A DNA stretch of 64,000 bases from Candidatus Jettenia sp. (GCA_021650895.1 CP091278.1:959659-1023658), one strand, 5' to 3'. Shown: positions 44,002-52,938, counted from the first letter of the stretch. Translations and numbers: made by a program. The notes: generated by a model from the letters alone, not told the origin.

Positions 44002-44832
44002 TTAGAAAGGTACTTCTATCAAACTCTCATTTTTTTCAAACCACTTTTTCACATCGGTAACATAATTTTCTTTAATCATAGTCTCTAATTCCAGAGATCT
44101 GAATTTATCAAGATTACCCCTGAGCTTTCTATTAATCTTTGTCATTAAAAAATATAAACCGCCTACCATAGAGCCTATTCTTTCCTTATCTTCAAAATCA
44201 TAGAACCGTATCCTGTCAAAGTGTGATACTAAAGTTACAGGATCATTTACTATATCCTTTAAACAGCCTTTAAAATTACTTAATTGAATTTCAAATCGTG
44301 TTATCTGTTTTTCTGATTCAATAATACCTTTTTCCCATTCTGTAATATCCCATCCTTTTCTTTGTCTGTGTTTAATCTCTTTTACCTTATCATAAATTCG
44401 TATCTTTGGATTAGAGCCTATATAGATAGTACCTTTATAAAGACTCAAACTATCACGATTGAAACCAGGAACGTGCAAACGTGAAAACACCACATCCATA
44501 GGAAGATTCTCCACATCTGCCGTTAAATCAATTCTACTGACATTGAGATATTCTAAATCAAGTTGATCATGAAAGATATTGCCAACATAGTCATAAAGAA
44601 ATTGAAAACAGTCAAAATACTTCGGGTTAATATCTATCTTTGAGTAGGGTATTCTCATATTCGTTTCATCACTAAACTTATGAGGCTTCCACATTACTTG
44701 GGCATAATCCATCTCACAGAAGTATTTATAAAGCCTTAATCTTTGTAAATCCTCAGTAATTTTCCAGAATTCCCTTAAATAGTCAGCTTTAACCATTTCA
44801 GAAGTCGTAAGACATAATTTATCAATTCCCAT
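44002..44832 (-). CDS. Replication-initiation-like protein (Rep_trans type)
   Basis: 276 aa from the ATG at 44832, preceded by AAAGGTG at 7 bases; the frame is open to 44910. The middle has ISRIDLTADVENLP-like (LNVSRIDLTADVENL) and PKIRIYDKVKEIKHRQRKGW, followed by EKQITRFEIQLSNF. This order of strands fits rolling-circle replication initiators of the Rep_trans/phage gpII kind. If right, the element can replicate after excision. The nick-site tyrosine cannot be fixed by eye. A giant hairpin lies 290 bases upstream (45121-45254), a possible origin. Confidence 0.6.
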   Translation of the reverse strand: MGIDKLCLTTSEMVKADYLREFWKITEDLQRLRLYKYFCEMDYAQVMWKPHKFSDETNMRIPYSKIDINPKYFDCFQFLYDYVGNIFHDQLDLEYLNVSRIDLTADVENLPMDVVFSRLHVPGFNRDSLSLYKGTIYIGSNPKIRIYDKVKEIKHRQRKGWDITEWEKGIIESEKQITRFEIQLSNFKGCLKDIVNDPVTLVSHFDRIRFYDFEDKERIGSMVGGLYFLMTKINRKLRGNLDKFRSLELETMIKENYVTDVKKWFEKNESLIEVPF

Positions 44833-44902
44833 ATTATACACCTTTAACCTTAATGAAAAGTAACGAGTTTGCTGGTGATTACCCATATACCAGCAAACGA
44901 TT

Positions 44903-45115
44903 TTACGCACATGGAGAATTATCGCCGGGGCGGGCTGCGCTTGTTCGTCCCTGAGTCCTCACAGCTTGCCCGCAAGAACTGAAATATTTATATACCTCTT
45001 CAGACTCAATAAACCATATGCAAGGTTGATAAGGAGTTATTTCGCTGATACAGTAATCATCATCTTGCCAGTGATAACAATATCTACAATGTGTAATTGC
45101 CATTTTTTTAATCAT
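44903..45115 (-). CDS. Small cysteine-rich protein
   Basis: 70 aa from the ATG at 45115; an in-frame GC-rich extension to 45226 overlaps the large hairpin and is unlikely to be coding. HCRYCYHWQDDDYCISEITP with later CIWF and SCGQAV gives several cysteines, perhaps a zinc site. The C-terminus (VRTQGRTSAARPGDNSPCA) is unusually GC-rich compared with the rest of the element. Function unknown. Its 3' end lies just upstream of the Rep-like gene. Confidence 0.5.
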   Translation of the reverse strand: MIKKMAITHCRYCYHWQDDDYCISEITPYQPCIWFIESEEVYKYFSSCGQAVRTQGRTSAARPGDNSPCA

Positions 45116-45120
45116 TCCCG

Positions 45121-45254
45121 AAGTTTCTCTATCCTTGCCCGCTAGCCCGATTGCAAGTTCCACTTGCGCCCACATATTACGGCATGCTGCTTTCCTTCGG
45201 GCGCATGCCGTAGGGAAAGGGCGCAAGACAATTAGGGCAAGGATAGAGAAACTT
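45121..45254. other. 134-nt giant imperfect hairpin
   Basis: The outer arms are a perfect 20-bp inverted repeat (45121-45140 and 45235-45254, AAGTTTCTCTATCCTTGCCC). Inside lie nested arms CTTGCGCCC/GGGCGCAAG (45163-45171, 45219-45227) and TACGGCATGC/GCATGCCGTA (45178-45187, 45203-45212). Base composition is much richer in G+C than the surroundings. Candidate replication origin or single-strand folding site of the element. Confidence 0.85.
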
Positions 45255-45300
45255 TTTCAAATTGCTAAGAGATATTGAGAATATTTACACCAAATAAAAA

Positions 45301-45343
45301 AAGCCGAGACTCTAGTTGAATGTATCAACCATAATCTCGGCTT
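45301..45343 (-). terminator. Terminator for the zinc-ribbon/RHH genes
   Basis: AAGCCGAGA and TCTCGGCTT arms; on the minus strand it is followed by TTTTTTTATTT. It lies 45 bases after the 58-aa gene. Confidence 0.75.
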
Positions 45344-45388
45344 CTTTATCTTCGAGAGACTTCTTTACCGTTCTAAATATAACTTATT

Positions 45389-45565
45389 TTATGTACAGAC
45401 TAGCATCTCATTACATTTACTGCATTTTATATGTCGGATGTTTTCTCTTTCATACTCTATCAAAACTGAAGGTTTCCATATTTTTTGTCCTGGTTTAATA
45501 ATTTTAAGCTTTTTCCCGCATTTAGGACAGCTTCCATCAGAAAGAAGATGACTTTGCTTTCTCAT
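45389..45565 (-). CDS. Small zinc-ribbon protein of the element
   Basis: 58 aa from the ATG at 45565, with GGAGG 8 bases upstream. GSCPKCGKKLKIIKPG and HIKCSKCNEMLVC form two CxxC knuckles, so it likely binds one zinc. No catalytic motif. Such mini-ribbons are common in integrative elements, possibly contacting DNA or RNA polymerase (inference). It follows the ribbon-helix-helix gene by 44 bases and shares its terminator. Confidence 0.7.
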   Translation of the reverse strand: MRKQSHLLSDGSCPKCGKKLKIIKPGQKIWKPSVLIEYERENIRHIKCSKCNEMLVCT

Positions 45566-45609
45566 ATCTGTTTCCTCCAAAAATTATAAAAAATAAAATA
45601 CAATTTTTC

Positions 45610-46245
45610 CTATACTTCCCTACCAGGTGGTTTTTCTTTTAATTCCTTAATGAGTTCATTGCGTACTTTCTCAAGCTCTGCATTCACTTTGTTATAAGAA
45701 TCTTTTGCAAATGTCAAGGCGGTAAAATAATAGCATGCCTTTTCAGCAAGGTTTTTCTTCATGTCTATGATATGTTCCTGAGTTTCTTTGTCGCCTGATT
45801 TTATAAAAACAAGCCCATCAATAAGAACTTCACCCACACTTATTAGAGTGTCTGCTGCAAATCTTCTGTGTTCTTCAGATATGGAATCAAAGTGTTTAAT
45901 AGTTTCTTTTAAAATTTGGTGAATCCATCCCAACAATACAACTGGCTGTAAATCTGGCTTTGTTTTATTAAGAGGATTTAAGAATTCTGTATAAAGGACT
46001 GCAATGAAATCTTGAAAAGCCCTTACTATAGGCGACTTATCTAATTCCTTCCAGAAAACAGGTCTTTCTTGTTTTCTTTTATTAATAGTGCTTACTATGA
46101 ATTCCTTGTCTTCTTTAAAGCTATCAATAAGGTGTTCATCAATAAGTTTTGATAGAGAAATACCTTTTTCCTTTGCCCTCTTTTCTAAAAAGGCTCTCAA
46201 TTCCTTACTGATTCTTATTCCGACAAATTCTTCTTTTTTCGCCAT
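45610..46245 (-). CDS. Ribbon-helix-helix regulator with long helical C-domain
   Basis: 211 aa. The first 50 residues (FVGIRISKELRAFLEKRAKE, KGISLSKLIDEHLIDSF) form a CopG/Arc-type ribbon-helix-helix DNA-binding domain. Residues 60-205 are mostly helical with no family I recognise, perhaps a sensor or oligomerisation module. It is transcribed away from the restriction gene, and the 178-base gap between them holds a GC-rich hairpin (46356-46402), so it may control that divergent promoter (inference). Confidence 0.75.
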   Translation of the reverse strand: MAKKEEFVGIRISKELRAFLEKRAKEKGISLSKLIDEHLIDSFKEDKEFIVSTINKRKQERPVFWKELDKSPIVRAFQDFIAVLYTEFLNPLNKTKPDLQPVVLLGWIHQILKETIKHFDSISEEHRRFAADTLISVGEVLIDGLVFIKSGDKETQEHIIDMKKNLAEKACYYFTALTFAKDSYNKVNAELEKVRNELIKELKEKPPGREV

Positions 46246-46355
46246 AGTTTATGAGTTACTATTTGTTTAACATTTAGTTACTAACTGATTATCATCAATG
46301 TAAACTGTTTTGTCAAATAAAATTTATAATTATTTTTCTTCTTTTATGTACTTTG

Positions 46356-46402
46356 CCGTGCTTCGTTGCGCTCTCGTACAGCTTCCGCTCCACTCAGCAC
46401 GG
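46356..46402. promoter_or_regulatory. GC-rich hairpin in the divergent RHH/restriction promoter region
   Basis: CCGTGC at 46356 and GCACGG at 46397 enclose a C-rich stretch (TTGCGCTCTC, CTTCCGCTCC) in otherwise AT-rich DNA. Confidence 0.45.
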
Positions 46403-46504
46403 AATTAATCTGGTTAAAATTAATTGAAATACTTTTCTAAATACCATATACTGCATACCAATTTATTAATAGATACCCAAATTGTACTTTTAATGTTTGG
46501 CCAT

Positions 46505-47374
46505 ATGGAACTTTGGAGTAAAAATACAGAAATTGAGTTTTTTGCTAAGGCAAGGGAGTTTGCTACGCCCGATCAGCTATTTTACAAAGATATCTCTGGT
46601 AAGTATTTAGCCTACTGGCCTAAAGGATATGGTAATCCTAAAACAACTCTTCAGAGTAGGAATACTTTGATTGGTAACTTTACTGAAAAGTGGACAACTA
46701 ACTTAATTCAAGATGTTGTTAAAGATAAAGGATTATTTGCTGTTCAAGGTGCTATTTGTGAAGAGATTGCTCTTTCAAACAAATCTTCAGCCGATGTTGT
46801 AATATCAAGATCAAACACAATTAACCAAAATCCTGAAAATATTCTAGCTATCTTAGAAGTAAAAATGTCTGTTGTTTGGAATTGGGAATTTAAGCCAAAT
46901 TTAAACAAACTCATCTGTTTGGGCGATTTTAAAAGTCACCAAGGGAATCCCGGTTTGTTACGCTCTGACTCCATGCTCAAAGCTATTGGTAAAAGTATTA
47001 ATATTAGGGTATCAAGCTATAAATCAAATAAAATACCTATCATTATCATGGGTAATACTCCGATAACAATTAGTTATTACTCAAAAGTAGATTATCTAAA
47101 GATTGCTGGAATAATCCAGGGTTTTTGGTCAATTAATCCAAATCCCTTGAACGGTAATGGAGAAAATATAAAAAAGACTCCTAAAGAAGGATTTTACAAA
47201 TTTGATACTTTTTCAGAACTTAAAACTAAAATTGATGATTTATTAAATAAGGAACATCATTTCTTTTCAAGCATGAAAAGTAAGAAAGAACTTGGTAAAA
47301 TAATAGAAAGTGCAAATAAGAAAGAATCATACGAAGAAAAGGCAGAAGAATTTTTAAGAATAATTGGTGGGTAG
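46505..47374 (+). CDS. Type II restriction endonuclease, PD-(D/E)XK type
   Basis: 289 aa from the ATG at 46505 (frame open to 46424 with other starts). The active-site pattern fits PD-(D/E)XK: SSADVVISRSN (Asp), then NILAILEVKMSVVWNW (Glu-x-Lys). The rest is alpha/beta as in that fold. It is followed at once by a DNA methyltransferase whose start lies just past its stop, the standard restriction-modification arrangement. The recognition sequence cannot be predicted. The assignment rests on the catalytic pattern and the neighbour. Confidence 0.75.
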   Translation: MELWSKNTEIEFFAKAREFATPDQLFYKDISGKYLAYWPKGYGNPKTTLQSRNTLIGNFTEKWTTNLIQDVVKDKGLFAVQGAICEEIALSNKSSADVVISRSNTINQNPENILAILEVKMSVVWNWEFKPNLNKLICLGDFKSHQGNPGLLRSDSMLKAIGKSINIRVSSYKSNKIPIIIMGNTPITISYYSKVDYLKIAGIIQGFWSINPNPLNGNGENIKKTPKEGFYKFDTFSELKTKIDDLLNKEHHFFSSMKSKKELGKIIESANKKESYEEKAEEFLRIIGG

Positions 47375-47375
47375 T

Positions 47376-48299
47376 ATGAAGGATTTAAAGTATAGCAGAA
47401 ATGGGACAAAAACAAGTTCTTTTGGGACTCCGGGAAGAATTAATCATGATTCTTCTGAATTTTATAATAGTAAGTTATATGAAGGGTTTAAGCCTGATGA
47501 AAGTATTAAATATGTTGAGAATCCTATTCCAGCAGAAGTGTTGAATAAGATTTTTTGTAAATCAAGTGAAAGAATGGATGAGATTCCAGATAATAGTGTT
47601 CACTTAATGATAACTTCTCCACCATATAATGTAAAAAAAGAATACGATCAAAATTTATCATTACAAGAATATAGGCAGCTTCTTAAAAAAGTTTTTCAAG
47701 AAACTTACAACAAACTTATTCCTGGTGGGAGAATCTGTATAAATATAGCAAATCTAGGACGAAAACCTTATATACCTTTGCATAGTTATATTATTGAGGA
47801 TATGCTTAGTATTAATTTTCTAATGCGAGGTGAGATTATTTGGAACAAAGCATCAAGCGCTAGTCCATCAACAGCATGGGGCAGTTGGTTATCTGCTGCT
47901 AATCCTGTTTTACGTGATATTCATGAATATATTTTAGTTTTTTCTAAAAGCTCTTTTACAAGAAAAAGACTTAAAAAAGTAAGTACAATCACAAAGGAAG
48001 AATTTTTAGAATTTACTAAAAGCGTTTGGACATTTCCAGCAGTTTCAGCAAAATCTATTGGGCATCCAGCACCATTCCCGGAAGAATTACCCCACAGACT
48101 AATTCAGCTATATTCTTTTAAAGGTGATGTAATTCTTGATCCCTTTTGTGGAAGCGGAACAGCTTGTTTATCAGCTTTAAAAAATGAAAGATATTATATT
48201 GGATATGATATTAATAAAGAATACGTTGAGTTAGCAAATCGAAGAATACAAGAGGTTATAAATAAATCAAAACAAAAAAAGCTTTTTCAAGAAGTTTAA
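47376..48299 (+). CDS. DNA methyltransferase (N6-adenine or N4-cytosine, beta class)
   Basis: 307 aa from the ATG at 47376, one base after the restriction gene stop. Motif IV ITSPPYNVKKEYD comes near residue 83, and motif I DPFCGSGTACLSAL near residue 266, so the order IV-then-I marks the beta class. It shares the DNA_methylase N4/N6 fold and would protect host DNA against the adjoining endonuclease. SPPY does not by itself separate adenine from cytosine-N4 methylation, though TSPPYN is frequent among N4-cytosine enzymes. Confidence 0.9.
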   Translation: MKDLKYSRNGTKTSSFGTPGRINHDSSEFYNSKLYEGFKPDESIKYVENPIPAEVLNKIFCKSSERMDEIPDNSVHLMITSPPYNVKKEYDQNLSLQEYRQLLKKVFQETYNKLIPGGRICINIANLGRKPYIPLHSYIIEDMLSINFLMRGEIIWNKASSASPSTAWGSWLSAANPVLRDIHEYILVFSKSSFTRKRLKKVSTITKEEFLEFTKSVWTFPAVSAKSIGHPAPFPEELPHRLIQLYSFKGDVILDPFCGSGTACLSALKNERYYIGYDINKEYVELANRRIQEVINKSKQKKLFQEV

Positions 48300-48301
48300 A
48301 T

Positions 48302-48324
48302 ACTGTAGTCAAATTGTAGTCAAC
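48302..48324 (+). repeat. Copy 2 of 23-bp repeat with doubled TGTAGTCAA
   Basis: Exact copy of 42662-42684, outside any gene, 137 bases before attR. Followed by GCGGTCATAACAGTCAC (about 48402), similar to the DNA just upstream of both integrase genes. Confidence 0.8.
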
Positions 48325-48461
48325 ATCAGAGAAATCCAAAGGAACTCATAGAAGTTAACAGAAAATAAAGTAAGTTATAAGTTATTGCATTGCAATAAAT
48401 TGCGGTCATAACAGTCACAATATCAGTCAGTTATAAAAAATGCTAAAAATACTCTTTTAAC

Positions 48462-48511
<50 letters not shown>

Positions 48512-48531
48512 TTATTAAAGGTTTCAGGATA

Positions 48532-49190
48532 TTAACCATTGCTCGCCTCTCCCAAATTGTATAGTTTTTGTATAGTTGGTTTTGTGGCCAAGATGTCATC
48601 CAGCGTATCAACTGCTTTAACCTTGTGATTCGGTGCTTTGTGCCCCATAAGCTCTTTTACAGTAGTAAGGTCAATACCCGCCATTACCCAGTGGCTTGCA
48701 AAGGTATGTCTCAAATCGTGAAACCTAAAATCTCTTATCTCAGCTCTCTTTAATGCCGTCTTAAAACTTCTTTTAACATCGCCATAACAATTACGAGTCA
48801 CGAGATCGTGGAATATATACGGCATATCTTCACACCTTGAAATACTCTGTAATATTTCCTGTAATGTCTGGTTTATAGGTAGTTCTTTGCGCTATGAGTT
48901 CTTGGTTTGGCCTTAATTCAGCAATATAAAGCCTGCCTTCAGGTCTATGTTGTCCCATTTAAGTCTTAATACTTCATCTTTCCGCATCCCGGTATTTAAT
49001 GCGGTAATGACAATAGGTTTTAGGTGCTTATCGCATGAATCAACAAGCCTTTGACACTCCTCTGTGGATAGATACCTCAACCGCTTTCGTGAACATATGG
49101 GATATGGTAGCAATAAGCCTGTTTACAGTGGCAGGTTTATTACCCTTTATAGCTTTTATGCCCTGACTTAGCCCGACCTTCGCAATTCGA
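48532..49190 (-). pseudogene. Older integrase relic, frameshifted and 5' truncated
   Basis: Pieces read NKPATVNRLIATISHMFTKA (near 49150-49090), YLSTEECQRLVDSCDKHLKP and TGMRKDEVLRLKWDNIDLKA (48913-49080), then FHDLRHTFASHWVMAGIDLT with VKELMGHK (48532-48825). At least two frame changes lie between 48850 and 48915, and the catalytic tyrosine segment is poorly preserved. The N-terminal third is gone, cut near the repeat at 49165. Its 3' end faces attR 21 bases away, the same geometry as the intact integrase facing attL. So it belonged to an earlier element in the same tRNA-Ala site. Confidence 0.8.
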
Positions 49191-49239
49191 GGGGTAGACA
49201 AGCCGGTGAGCCAGTAAATTCAAGGGGTTATGGGAAAAG

Positions 49240-49252
49240 GTCGGCACTACAG
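49240..49252 (+). repeat. Left 13-bp direct repeat flanking the IS1634-family element
   Basis: GGTCGGCACTACA, identical to 51071-51083. Confidence 0.7.
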
Positions 49253-51070
49253 CCCAATTTGTCCTGATGCATAAACCTTGGGTGGCGGTTGTTCAGGAAG
49301 CGTCAATCCCAATTATGCTAAAAGGAGAGAAATATCCTTATCCGGCTGGCTATAGCGGCTCATGACAATGTGACGGCCATCCGTGGTCGGTAAATGAACA
49401 TCGATCATTTGAATGGTTGAGAGTTTTTCTAAAATTGCTTCAGATGTCAGCCCTGCGGCTCTTCCCCGTGCAAGATTTCTTAGCATCGTGTGGAGACAAA
49501 AAGCCAAAAAGGAAACAAAAATATGGGCTTCAATTCTCCTTTCCAACTGGTGCCATATGGGGCGGAGGGAAAGCGATCCCTTCAAATCCTTAAATGCCTG
49601 TTCAATCCGGGTCAACAGCAGATAAGTTTCCCAGATCGTTTCAGGCGAAGCAGCCTGCATGTTGGAACGAAGCAGATAGCGTCCTTCGCGCCGCAACGTT
49701 CGCCTCAGGCGTTCCCGATCCAGGCTGAAATGGAACGTATTCTCATTCACCGGTTCCTGTGGCTTTGGCAGAGAGATACGAACCAGTCCAAAGTCACGCC
49801 CGGCTTCTTTCTTCAATGCCCCAATATGCATCAGCAGGTTATCACGTGTGATGCTCTTTCGATTGCGAAGTTCGTGCAGGCTTGCCCACAGACGCTTCAG
49901 TCTGCGGCGACGTATGGAACGTTCCTTGACTCCCCGGTCATGGCTTTCCACATAAACATAGAACTCCGATTCTTGCTGAAGAATTTTCACGCGGACACTT
50001 TCTCGTGCTTGAATCCACGTCTGTTCCAGTAACGATTTTTCAACACGAGTTAAATGTCCCTTGGGTGTCCCAACCAAATAATCAATTCCTCTCAAGCGCA
50101 TCTTTTCCAGTATATCCTCCGTTGGAATGCCTCGATCCATCAGCCAGGTGCGACGGAATTTCCCATACCGTTTCTCTCTCCGATCCAAAAATTCCCCTAA
50201 TGTTGCAGTGTCTCTGGTATTACCGGGATATACTTCATAGGCCATGGGAAATCCTTCCGGCGTCAACACCAATGCCACTACCACCTGAACACAATCCGAA
50301 CGTTTGTCCCGGCTATACCCAAAACGTTTTTTACTGTCCAAATCTCCAGACGGCGGATCACTTTCAAAATACGTACTTGTCAAATCATACAGGAGCACAT
50401 CATACTTCGCTCCAAAGAGTTTGCCCCATTGCCCTTTTAAAAATACAAATACCTCATCGCGATGCCTCAGCAGCAAATCCAAACAACGATACGGCTTATC
50501 CTTCTGAGCCAATGAATAATCCTCCCCCAGCAGATCACCCAGAGCACTGCGCACATACCACTCACGGTGAAAACGAAATTCGCTTCCCGGATCTATTAAC
50601 CGGTAACAGGTCAATGCCTTCAGCATATTGAGCCAGCTTGTCCCCTTACGGCTTGACGGCAAACGCTCCCTCCAAAATGCATCCAGTTCCAGCATATCCC
50701 ATACATACAATCCCAACCAGCATGCGCCCCATTGCCGTGGATGGCGCAATGCTATTTTGTCCAACCGCACCCGGATGGTCTCGCAGTCCAATATGGGCAA
50801 TTCTTCCCGGTCATCCGGAAATAGTGCTAGTTGTTTTGCCCTGGACTCTTCACCAGAAACAGCCTCTATCGTCCGAACCCATCCCGCACGTTGGTTGTCA
50901 TTGAGTTCTCCCAGGTAGAGAATTTGCCTCTGTACCACTTTTCTTCCGCTGACCCGACGGTTTTCTACTACACTCCAATACCGGTGTGTTTTCCCATCTT
51001 TCGTCCGTGTTTTTTCTCGTAAAAACATGCAAACATTTTCGCAGTTTCCCCAAATGACGTCAATAGGGTA
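49253..51070. mobile_element. IS1634-family insertion sequence
   Basis: About 1.8 kb bounded by the 13-bp direct repeats GGTCGGCACTACA. Terminal inverted repeats are weak (CCCAATT on the left versus CCCTATT on the right, other strand), so the exact borders are uncertain. It holds one intact transposase gene. Confidence 0.6.
49313..51028 (-). CDS. IS1634-family (IS4-like) DDE transposase
   Basis: 571 aa from the ATG at 51028, which starts the family-typical FLREKTRTKDGKTHRYWSVV; the frame is open to 51079. The catalytic pattern is visible: DVLLYDLTSTYFESD (first Asp), RRTWLMDRGIPTEDILEKM (second Asp) and LLLTRIEQAFKDLKGSLSLR (Glu). The frame is undamaged, so the element may be active. Codon usage is more GC-rich than the neighbours, a sign of recent arrival. 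Confidence 0.92.
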   Translation of the reverse strand: MFLREKTRTKDGKTHRYWSVVENRRVSGRKVVQRQILYLGELNDNQRAGWVRTIEAVSGEESRAKQLALFPDDREELPILDCETIRVRLDKIALRHPRQWGACWLGLYVWDMLELDAFWRERLPSSRKGTSWLNMLKALTCYRLIDPGSEFRFHREWYVRSALGDLLGEDYSLAQKDKPYRCLDLLLRHRDEVFVFLKGQWGKLFGAKYDVLLYDLTSTYFESDPPSGDLDSKKRFGYSRDKRSDCVQVVVALVLTPEGFPMAYEVYPGNTRDTATLGEFLDRREKRYGKFRRTWLMDRGIPTEDILEKMRLRGIDYLVGTPKGHLTRVEKSLLEQTWIQARESVRVKILQQESEFYVYVESHDRGVKERSIRRRRLKRLWASLHELRNRKSITRDNLLMHIGALKKEAGRDFGLVRISLPKPQEPVNENTFHFSLDRERLRRTLRREGRYLLRSNMQAASPETIWETYLLLTRIEQAFKDLKGSLSLRPIWHQLERRIEAHIFVSFLAFCLHTMLRNLARGRAAGLTSEAILEKLSTIQMIDVHLPTTDGRHIVMSRYSQPDKDISLLLA

Positions 51071-51083
51071 GGTCGGCACTACA
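51071..51083 (+). repeat. Right 13-bp direct repeat flanking the IS1634-family element
   Basis: GGTCGGCACTACA, see 49240-49252. Confidence 0.7.
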
Positions 51084-51159
51084 AGCCATTTTGAAAACCG
51101 ACTCCTGTAAATTCAAGGATTTCTGGGTAATTCTTAACCAAAAATAACCTTTTGGGAGT

Positions 51160-51597
51160 GTGAATTGCGAAAGTCGGGTTAGCATGAGCCAAGGAACCTA
51201 TAGTGCTTTAGCTGACTTAGATCTTGCTAAAAAACAAGTAAGAAAAGTCTGGCTGAAGGAATATGGGTTTATCGTAGTTTGTAAGATAGTCCACACAAAC
51301 GGAGACATTACCTATGTGGCAAGTAATGATTTAAGTTTAACCGATTATGATACATTTACTGAGCATTTTCACCAGAGATGGAAAATAGAAGAGTTCCATA
51401 GAGGTATTAAACAAACGACGGGAATAGAGAAGTGTTATTCCACTCTAGCAACTTCTCAACTGACCCATATATTTGCCTCTTTTCTTGCTTTTATAAAATT
51501 GGAAATAAGACGTATCAAAGAACGAATTTCCTGGTATGAACAAAAAGCCTCTCTTACCAGGTTTTCTGTTACTCACTATTTGTTAGGAAATGCGTAA
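51160..51597 (+). pseudogene. DDE transposase, C-terminal fragment
   Basis: About 140 residues resembling the end of an IS4/IS701-type transposase. QGTYSALADLDLAKKQVRKV is followed by FHQRWKIEEFHRGIKQTTGI, with the catalytic glutamate in KIEEFHRG, and FASFLAFIKLEIRRIKERIS. The N-terminal two thirds are missing. It begins at GAATTGCGAAAGTCGGGTTA (51163), whose inverted near-copy lies at about 49165-49185. So the fragment and the region to its left were probably brought together by rearrangement. It cannot encode an active enzyme. Confidence 0.75.
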
Positions 51598-51605
51598 GTC
51601 CTATA

Positions 51606-51814
51606 AATATTAAAGAAGTCTCCGAATATACTTCTTTACCAGTTAAAACGCTCTATGATTGGGCAAGTCAAGGCAGGGTTCCATCTATAAAGTTTGGTCG
51701 TCGTGTACTATTTGATCGGGAGATATAGACCAAATTATGAAATCTTTAAAACGTAATACAAATCATTGTGAGAAAATAGCTAATAAAATCATTAGAGAAA
51801 TTTTTTGGGAATAA
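51606..51814 (+). pseudogene. Excisionase-like gene, no start and one frameshift
   Basis: IKEVSEYTSLPVKTLYDWAS and GRVPSIKFGRRVLFD match the intact excisionase at 43747-43968 almost word for word. The frame then stops at a TAG near 51728; a one-base change gives DIDQIMKSLKR and IANKIIREIFWE to 51814. The start codon region is replaced by the end of the transposase fragment, so insertion truncated it. Confidence 0.8.
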
Positions 51815-51871
51815 TTATACTGCTTAATAGCGGTCATACAGACACTATCAGTCCCGGGAAAGGAGGTAATT

Positions 51872-52938
51872 ATGTTTAAACGGGGTGGTGTCTGGTGGGC
51901 TTGTATTAGGCATGATGGAAAAAAGATTCAGAAAAGTTTAGATACTCCTGATAAGAGACTTGCCAAAGAGATTGAAGCCAAGGCTAGAATCGAAATTATC
52001 GAGGGAAAGTATTTTGAAAAGGTAAAAAGCGGTAATAAGACCTTTCATGATATGATGGAAAAGTTTATGAAAGAATACGCTCCAAGGGTCTCTCCTAGTA
52101 TGCAAAACAGTTACTATTCTTCTCTGAGACATTTAAATCTATCTTTTGGTAATTCAAAGTTATCAGCAATCTCTCCTAAAATGATTTCTGAATATAAGGT
52201 ATTGCGGAAAAGCGAAGGTGTAAAACCTGCTACCATTAACCGGGAACTAGCAATGTTATCAAAGGCATTTAACCTGGCTGTTAAAGAGTGGGAATGGATT
52301 AAAGATAACCCTGTATCGAAAGTACCGAAAGAAAAGGAAGATAATGAAAGAGACCGTTGGTTAACAGAGGATGAAGAAAAGAGATTGCTTGAGAATTCTC
52401 CAGCATGGCTTAAGAATATAATCTAATCCTTTTTGATCTACACACTGGTTTACGTCAAGATGAATTACTTTCCCTTCAATGGGATCGGGTAAGCTTATTC
52501 CGTAAAATTATTATCATTCAGAAATCAAAGAACGGCCGGCCAAGAACGATTCCATTAAACCAAATTGCACTTGGCGTTTTAATGGAAAAATCAAAGATTC
52601 AGAATCTTAAAAGTAATCTCGTATTTTTCAGTAGTACAGGAACCAAGATTGACAGACATAATCTGAGAAGGGCTTTTAATATCGCTTTAGGTAAGGCTGG
52701 CATTCAAGGTTTCCATTTCCACGACCTTAGACATACCTTTGCTACGAGATTAGCACAAAAAGGGATAGATATTTACAAAATATCAAAACTATTGGGGCAT
52801 CAGGATATCAGAATAACTCAACGTTATTCACACCACTGCCCTGATAGTTTAAGAGATGGGGTACAAATTCTTGAGGCTGACTACAATTTGACTACAGTTG
52901 AGGAAAAACGAGATATGGCAAATTCGAGAAACCCTTGA
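51872..52938 (+). pseudogene. Tyrosine integrase, inactivated by a 5-bp tandem duplication
   Basis: A close homologue of the integrase at 42631-43683, same length overall. The first part (51872-52426) runs from FKRGGVWWACIRHDGKKIQK to SPAWLKNII and then stops. The stop arises from TAATC being present twice (52419-52428). Removing one copy gives NIILFDLHTGLRQDELLSLQ and continues through HDLRHTFATRLAQKGIDIY and ITQRYSHHC to 52938. All catalytic residues are present. Its 3' end lies 6 bases from tRNA-Pro, the expected target of its own element. Confidence 0.88.

Noticed and set aside
45116-45226. GC-rich N-terminal extension of the small Cys-rich protein
   Set aside because: It lies inside the large hairpin and reads as biased sequence; the ATG at 45115 is the more sensible start.
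49413-51022. Several plus-strand frames across the IS
   Set aside because: They are antisense shadows of the intact minus-strand transposase, with low-complexity, non-family sequence.
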